Source: Diacronema lutheri (lineage: Eukaryota > Haptophyta > Pavlovophyceae > Pavlovales > Pavlovaceae). From it: a stretch of DNA of 64,000 nucleotides. The stretch is from positions 682,001-746,000 of the forward strand of contig JAGTXO010000005.1 in NCBI GenBank assembly GCA_019448385.1, in the 5' to 3' direction. Positions within the stretch are counted from its first letter, which is position 1; every line of letters starts with the position of its first letter. The position numbers were made by a program, and so were the translations under genes. Positions 61,203 through 64,000 of the stretch are shown here, piece by piece. Under the pieces are notes generated by a model. It worked only from the letters and a program-made list of their open reading frames with translations. It had not been told where the DNA came from and ran no database searches.

Positions 61203-62809
61203 TCAGTCTGAGGCGGACCCGCCGGGCGGCGCGTCCGACTCCGCGTCCGCACCGCGCGCGAGCTCGCCGCAGTCTGCGATAAGGACGTCCTGCAGCGGCT
61301 TGTCGTCGCTGTCCGTCTCAAGGCTCTCGATCCGCCGCACGACGTCCATCCCGGCCGTCACCTTGCCGAAGACGACGTGCTTGCCGTCGAGGTGCGGCGT
61401 CTCCGCTGTCGTGATGAAGAACTGCGAGCCGTTGGTCCCCGGGCCTGCGGGACGCCAGTCCGACGCGTCGCGCGGCCGCCGCGGGCGGGGCGCACGCAGC
61501 AGCCGCGCCGCATGTGAGCGGTCGATGCACGCACGCGCCGCGCGCGCGCGCGCTGGCGCGCACCAGAGTTTGCCATGGAGAGGAGTCCGGGTGTGTCGTG
61601 CTTGAGCTCAAAATTCTCATCGTCAAACTTGGAGCCGTAGATGGATTCGCCGCCCATCCCGTTTGCCAGCGTGAAGTCGCCTCCCTGCAGCATAAAGTCT
61701 TTGATCACGCGGTGGAAAGAGCATTCCTTGTAGTGCAGCGGCACGCCAGCCACACCGATGCCCTTCTCGCCCGTGCAGAGCGCGCGAAAGTTCTCCGCCG
61801 TCTTGGGCACCTTGTGCGCGAAGAGCTCAAACTCGATGCGCCCGGCCGCCTCGCCGTCGATCGTGATGTCAAAGAAGGTGCGCGGGAGCGGGCCGGTGTG
61901 GACGAGGATGGACGGCTTGTCGTCGTACATGGACACCTTGGAGAACATGCCGCCGTACAGCGAGGCCTCCTTCGCCTTGGCCGCGCTCTCCGCTTTCTTC
62001 ACTGCGTCGTACAGCTCGCGCAGCTCGCGGTTCGCCGGCTCGAGCGCGATGGCCGCGCGCAGGTCCGTCTTGGCCTCAGCGTACGATTGGAGGGCCTTGT
62101 GCGCGCTCGCGCGGCGGAAGAGGGCCTTGACGTTGTTGGCGTCGAGCTCGAGCGCCGTGTTGCACGCGGCGAGCGCGGCCGCCGCGTCGCCCAGCTTGAG
62201 CCGGCACATCGCCTCGTTGAGCAGGCACGTCACCTCACTCGCGAGCGCGTCGCGCGCCGCGTCGGCGGCCGCTTCGTCGAGCTCGTCGCCCACCTCGTGC
62301 AGGTAGTCGGCGGCCGACTTGTACACGTCGGCGGCGTCGGCGAATGAGCCCGCCTTAAAAAGCGCGGTCCCTTCCGCCTTGCATTTGGCTGCCTCCGCGA
62401 TGCGCTCGTCGGCCGACATCTCCCACTTGCTCTTCTTCACCGCCGCCCACGAGAAAAGCTCGACCTCAAAGTCGAGCGTCGCGCCGGGCGGGATCTTGGG
62501 CGGCGAACCGCGCGCGCCGTAGGCGTATTCGGGCGTGCACGTGAGCACGGCCTTCTCGCCCTTGTGCATCGACGCCACGCCCACGTCCCAGCCCTTGATC
62601 ACCTGCCCCTGGCCGATCACAAACTCAAACTCCGTCCCGCGGTCCCGGCTCGAGTCGAACTTGGAGCCGTCCGCAGCGAGCGTGCCGACGTAGTGCACCT
62701 TGACGCGCGATCCGGCGGGGGGCGTCCCCGCCGACGGGTCGCCCGCCTCGAGCACGCGCTTCAAGCAGCCGGCGTCGCCCGACACGTCGATCGCCTCGGA
62801 GTCGGCCAT
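61203..62809 (-). CDS. Dual-family immunophilin: FKBP-TPR-cyclophilin
   Basis: Exons 62809-61564 and 61444-61203, 495 aa. Order: FKBP peptidyl-prolyl isomerase (residues about 10-118: [60 protein letters not shown]), three TPR repeats (about 128-275: [60 protein letters not shown]), then cyclophilin (about 300-475: [64 protein letters not shown]). Catalytic Arg in SFHR and Gln in MLQGG are present; the cyclosporin-contacting Trp position is His (TPHLDG). The 119-nt GTGCGC intron splits [12 protein letters not shown]. This FKBP-TPR-Cyp architecture is the FCBP type described in Toxoplasma and some other protists. Divergent from EF-P (56 bp between starts). Confidence 0.95.
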
Positions 62810-62865
62810 TGTTCCAGACGTTTTCTCAAACAAACGCATTTTCGCACGCGTGGAAGGCGAGGGCG
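62810..62865. promoter_or_regulatory. Very short divergent promoter, immunophilin/EF-P
   Basis: 56 bp separates the two start codons (identical in length to the ybeY/mnmG spacer). It contains TTTTCTCAAACAAACGCATT, AT-rich for this DNA. Confidence 0.5.
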
Positions 62866-63689
62866 ATGTTGGCGAATGTTTTGATTGCCCTCGCTGTCGG
62901 CCACGTGCGGGCCGCGCGCGTGGGCCAGCGCGCGGCGCCTGTGCAGGTGCGCGCGCGCGCGCGCGAGGCTTGCGCGGTCTGCGCTGCGCCCATTGCGCAC
63001 ACGCGCGGGCCGCAAGACGCATGCTAGCAACCCCCTGGCCGTAACGCACGCGCGTCTGAAGCGCGGCACGTCGCCGTGCGTGCGCGCGCGCGCGTTGGGC
63101 CACGCAGTCGCGCGCGGCGGTCTCGATGCTCACGTCAAACGACTTTAAGGTCGGCATGACGATTGAGTCGGACGCCGTCCCGTACAAGGTGATCGAGTTC
63201 CTCCACGTGAAGCCGGGCAAGGGCTCCGCGTTTGTGCGCTCAAAGTTGAAGAACCTGATCACCGGAAACACGATGGAGAAGACGTGGCGTGCGGGCGAGT
63301 CGGTCGGCGCTGCAGAGGTTGAAAAGTTTGACGTGCAGTACACGTACAAGGAGGGCGACCAGTATGTCTTCATGGACATGGCCTCGTTTGAGGAGATGCG
63401 CATCGACGCAAAGGCGATCGACCAGATCGACTTCCTCAAAGAGAGCGGCTCGGCGCAGGTGGCAAAGTGGAACGGCCAGATCATCTCGGTCGAGCTGCCC
63501 AACCAGATGAACCTCAAGGTGATCGAGACCATGCCGGGCGTCAAGGGCAACACGGTGCAGGGCGGCCAAAAGCCGGCGACGCTCGAGACGGGCGCGGTCA
63601 TCCAGGTGCCGCTCTTCATCGAGGAGGGCGAGGAGGTGCGCGTGGACACGATCGAGAAGAAGTACCTCTCACGGGCAGCCAAGGAGTAG
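62866..63689 (+). CDS. efp: Translation elongation factor P, plastid-targeted
   Basis: Exons 62866-62946 and 63108-63689, 220 aa. EF-P relieves ribosome stalling at polyproline. Exon 1 encodes a textbook signal peptide ([20 protein letters not shown]) and the splice (GTGCGC donor, CCACGCAG acceptor, phase 0) joins it to [16 protein letters not shown], giving a bipartite presequence as used for plastids of red-algal secondary origin. The mature part has three domains: [12 protein letters not shown] with the tip lysine in PGKG that is modified in many bacteria, the middle domain, and the C-terminal [20 protein letters not shown] and [17 protein letters not shown] signature. A 48-base G homopolymer starts 34 nt after the stop. 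Confidence 0.97.
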
Positions 63690-63720
63690 CGCCACCGGGC
63701 CAGGGGGGGGAGGGGGGGGC

Positions 63721-63770
<50 letters not shown>

Positions 63771-63895
63771 CGGGGGCGGGGGGGCAGGGCGGGGGGGCAG
63801 GGCGGCAGCCGACGGGGGGCTCGGGCTCCCCAGTGACACGTTTTTCAAAAATCAACGCGACGTCGTACGTACGACTCCATCGTGGCAGGTCGGAA
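63690..63895. other. Intergenic G-rich tract
   Basis: Contains several G runs, the longest 63723-63770 (48 bases), between EF-P and CCDC25, which are on the same strand. AT-richer DNA (TTTTTCAAAAATCAACG) at 63841-63857 probably marks the next promoter. Confidence 0.6.
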
Positions 63896-64000
63896 ATGGT
63901 GTTCTACTTCGTGGGCCGGGACCCGCGCTACCTCATGTACATGGGGCGCGACAAAGAGGAGAACGAGGAGCTCATCCGCTACGGCTGGCCCGAAGACGTG
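63896..64000 (+). CDS. CCDC25: CCDC25-like NFACT-R domain protein, 5' end only
   Basis: The first 35 residues, up to the window edge: [20 protein letters not shown] then [15 protein letters not shown]. This is nearly identical in pattern to the start of CCDC25 (MVFYFTS...[29 protein letters not shown]), a conserved eukaryotic protein with an NFACT-R (RNA-associated) domain; the animal protein has also been reported as a DNA sensor. The rest lies outside the window. Confidence 0.93.
   Translation, partial: MVFYFVGRDPRYLMYMGRDKEENEELIRYGWPEDV

Overview
The window is nuclear DNA of a very GC-rich unicellular eukaryote, most likely a haptophyte alga or another alga with a secondary plastid. The reasons: compact spliceosomal introns (mostly 78-163 nt); nuclear genes for eukaryotic proteins (RBM25, CDC123, FANCD2-like, class II HDAC, ELM2-SANT, DHHC, COPI-associated protein, CCDC25) next to bacterial-type organelle genes (elongation factor P, MnmG, YbeY, fused PntAB transhydrogenase, CGFS glutaredoxin); and signal-peptide-like N-termini on EF-P, MnmG and PntAB, as expected for bipartite plastid import. 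The species cannot be fixed from the sequence alone.

Layout. 1-3.2 kb: repeat-bearing upstream DNA, a conserved-looking protein of unknown function (+), a small ubiquitin-like protein (-). 3.4-20.3 kb: one giant gene for an ASH/MSP-domain repeat protein of about 5,575 aa with a single intron close to its 3' end. 20.5-24.4 kb: three-exon PntAB proton-translocating transhydrogenase (-). 24.4-27.2 kb: a Myb-like fragment and a DeSI/PPPDE-PUL protein. 27.5 kb: tRNA-Asp(GTC). 28.2-30.3 kb: a divergent pair, an unknown protein and an FkbM-like methyltransferase. 30.5-33.1 kb: a CaMK-type kinase divergent from CDC123. 33.4-36.4 kb: a Myb/zinc-knuckle transcription factor divergent from a small protein. 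36.6-39.5 kb: a dispersed-repeat insertion and splicing factor RBM25. 39.5-43.1 kb (-): HDAC, an EF-hand coiled-coil protein interrupted by an in-frame stop, a ubiquitin-like-domain protein. 43.2-48.4 kb: DHHC protein, COPI-associated membrane protein, and a large chromatin protein (4CXXC zinc finger + XRE helix-turn-helix + ELM2-SANT). 48.5-51.5 kb: head-to-head YbeY and MnmG, both bacterial-type RNA maturation enzymes. 51.6-55.7 kb: ABM monooxygenase/glutaredoxin pair and TKL kinase/hydrolase pair. 55.7-64 kb: FANCD2-like protein, a dual-family immunophilin (FKBP-TPR-cyclophilin), plastid EF-P and the 5' end of CCDC25.

Genes are packed with two recurrent arrangements: divergent pairs whose start codons lie about 40-150 bp apart, and convergent pairs with as little as 33 bp between stop codons. 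I resolved 23 introns by matching reading frames across junctions; 15 begin GTGCG, and two have GC donors (one well supported, one ambiguous). Long G homopolymers lie on the sense strand just after several stop codons, and C homopolymers lie upstream of acceptors in PntAB introns. Most of the large antisense open frames are shadows produced by GC-rich codon use. All identifications come from reading motifs by eye, with no database search.
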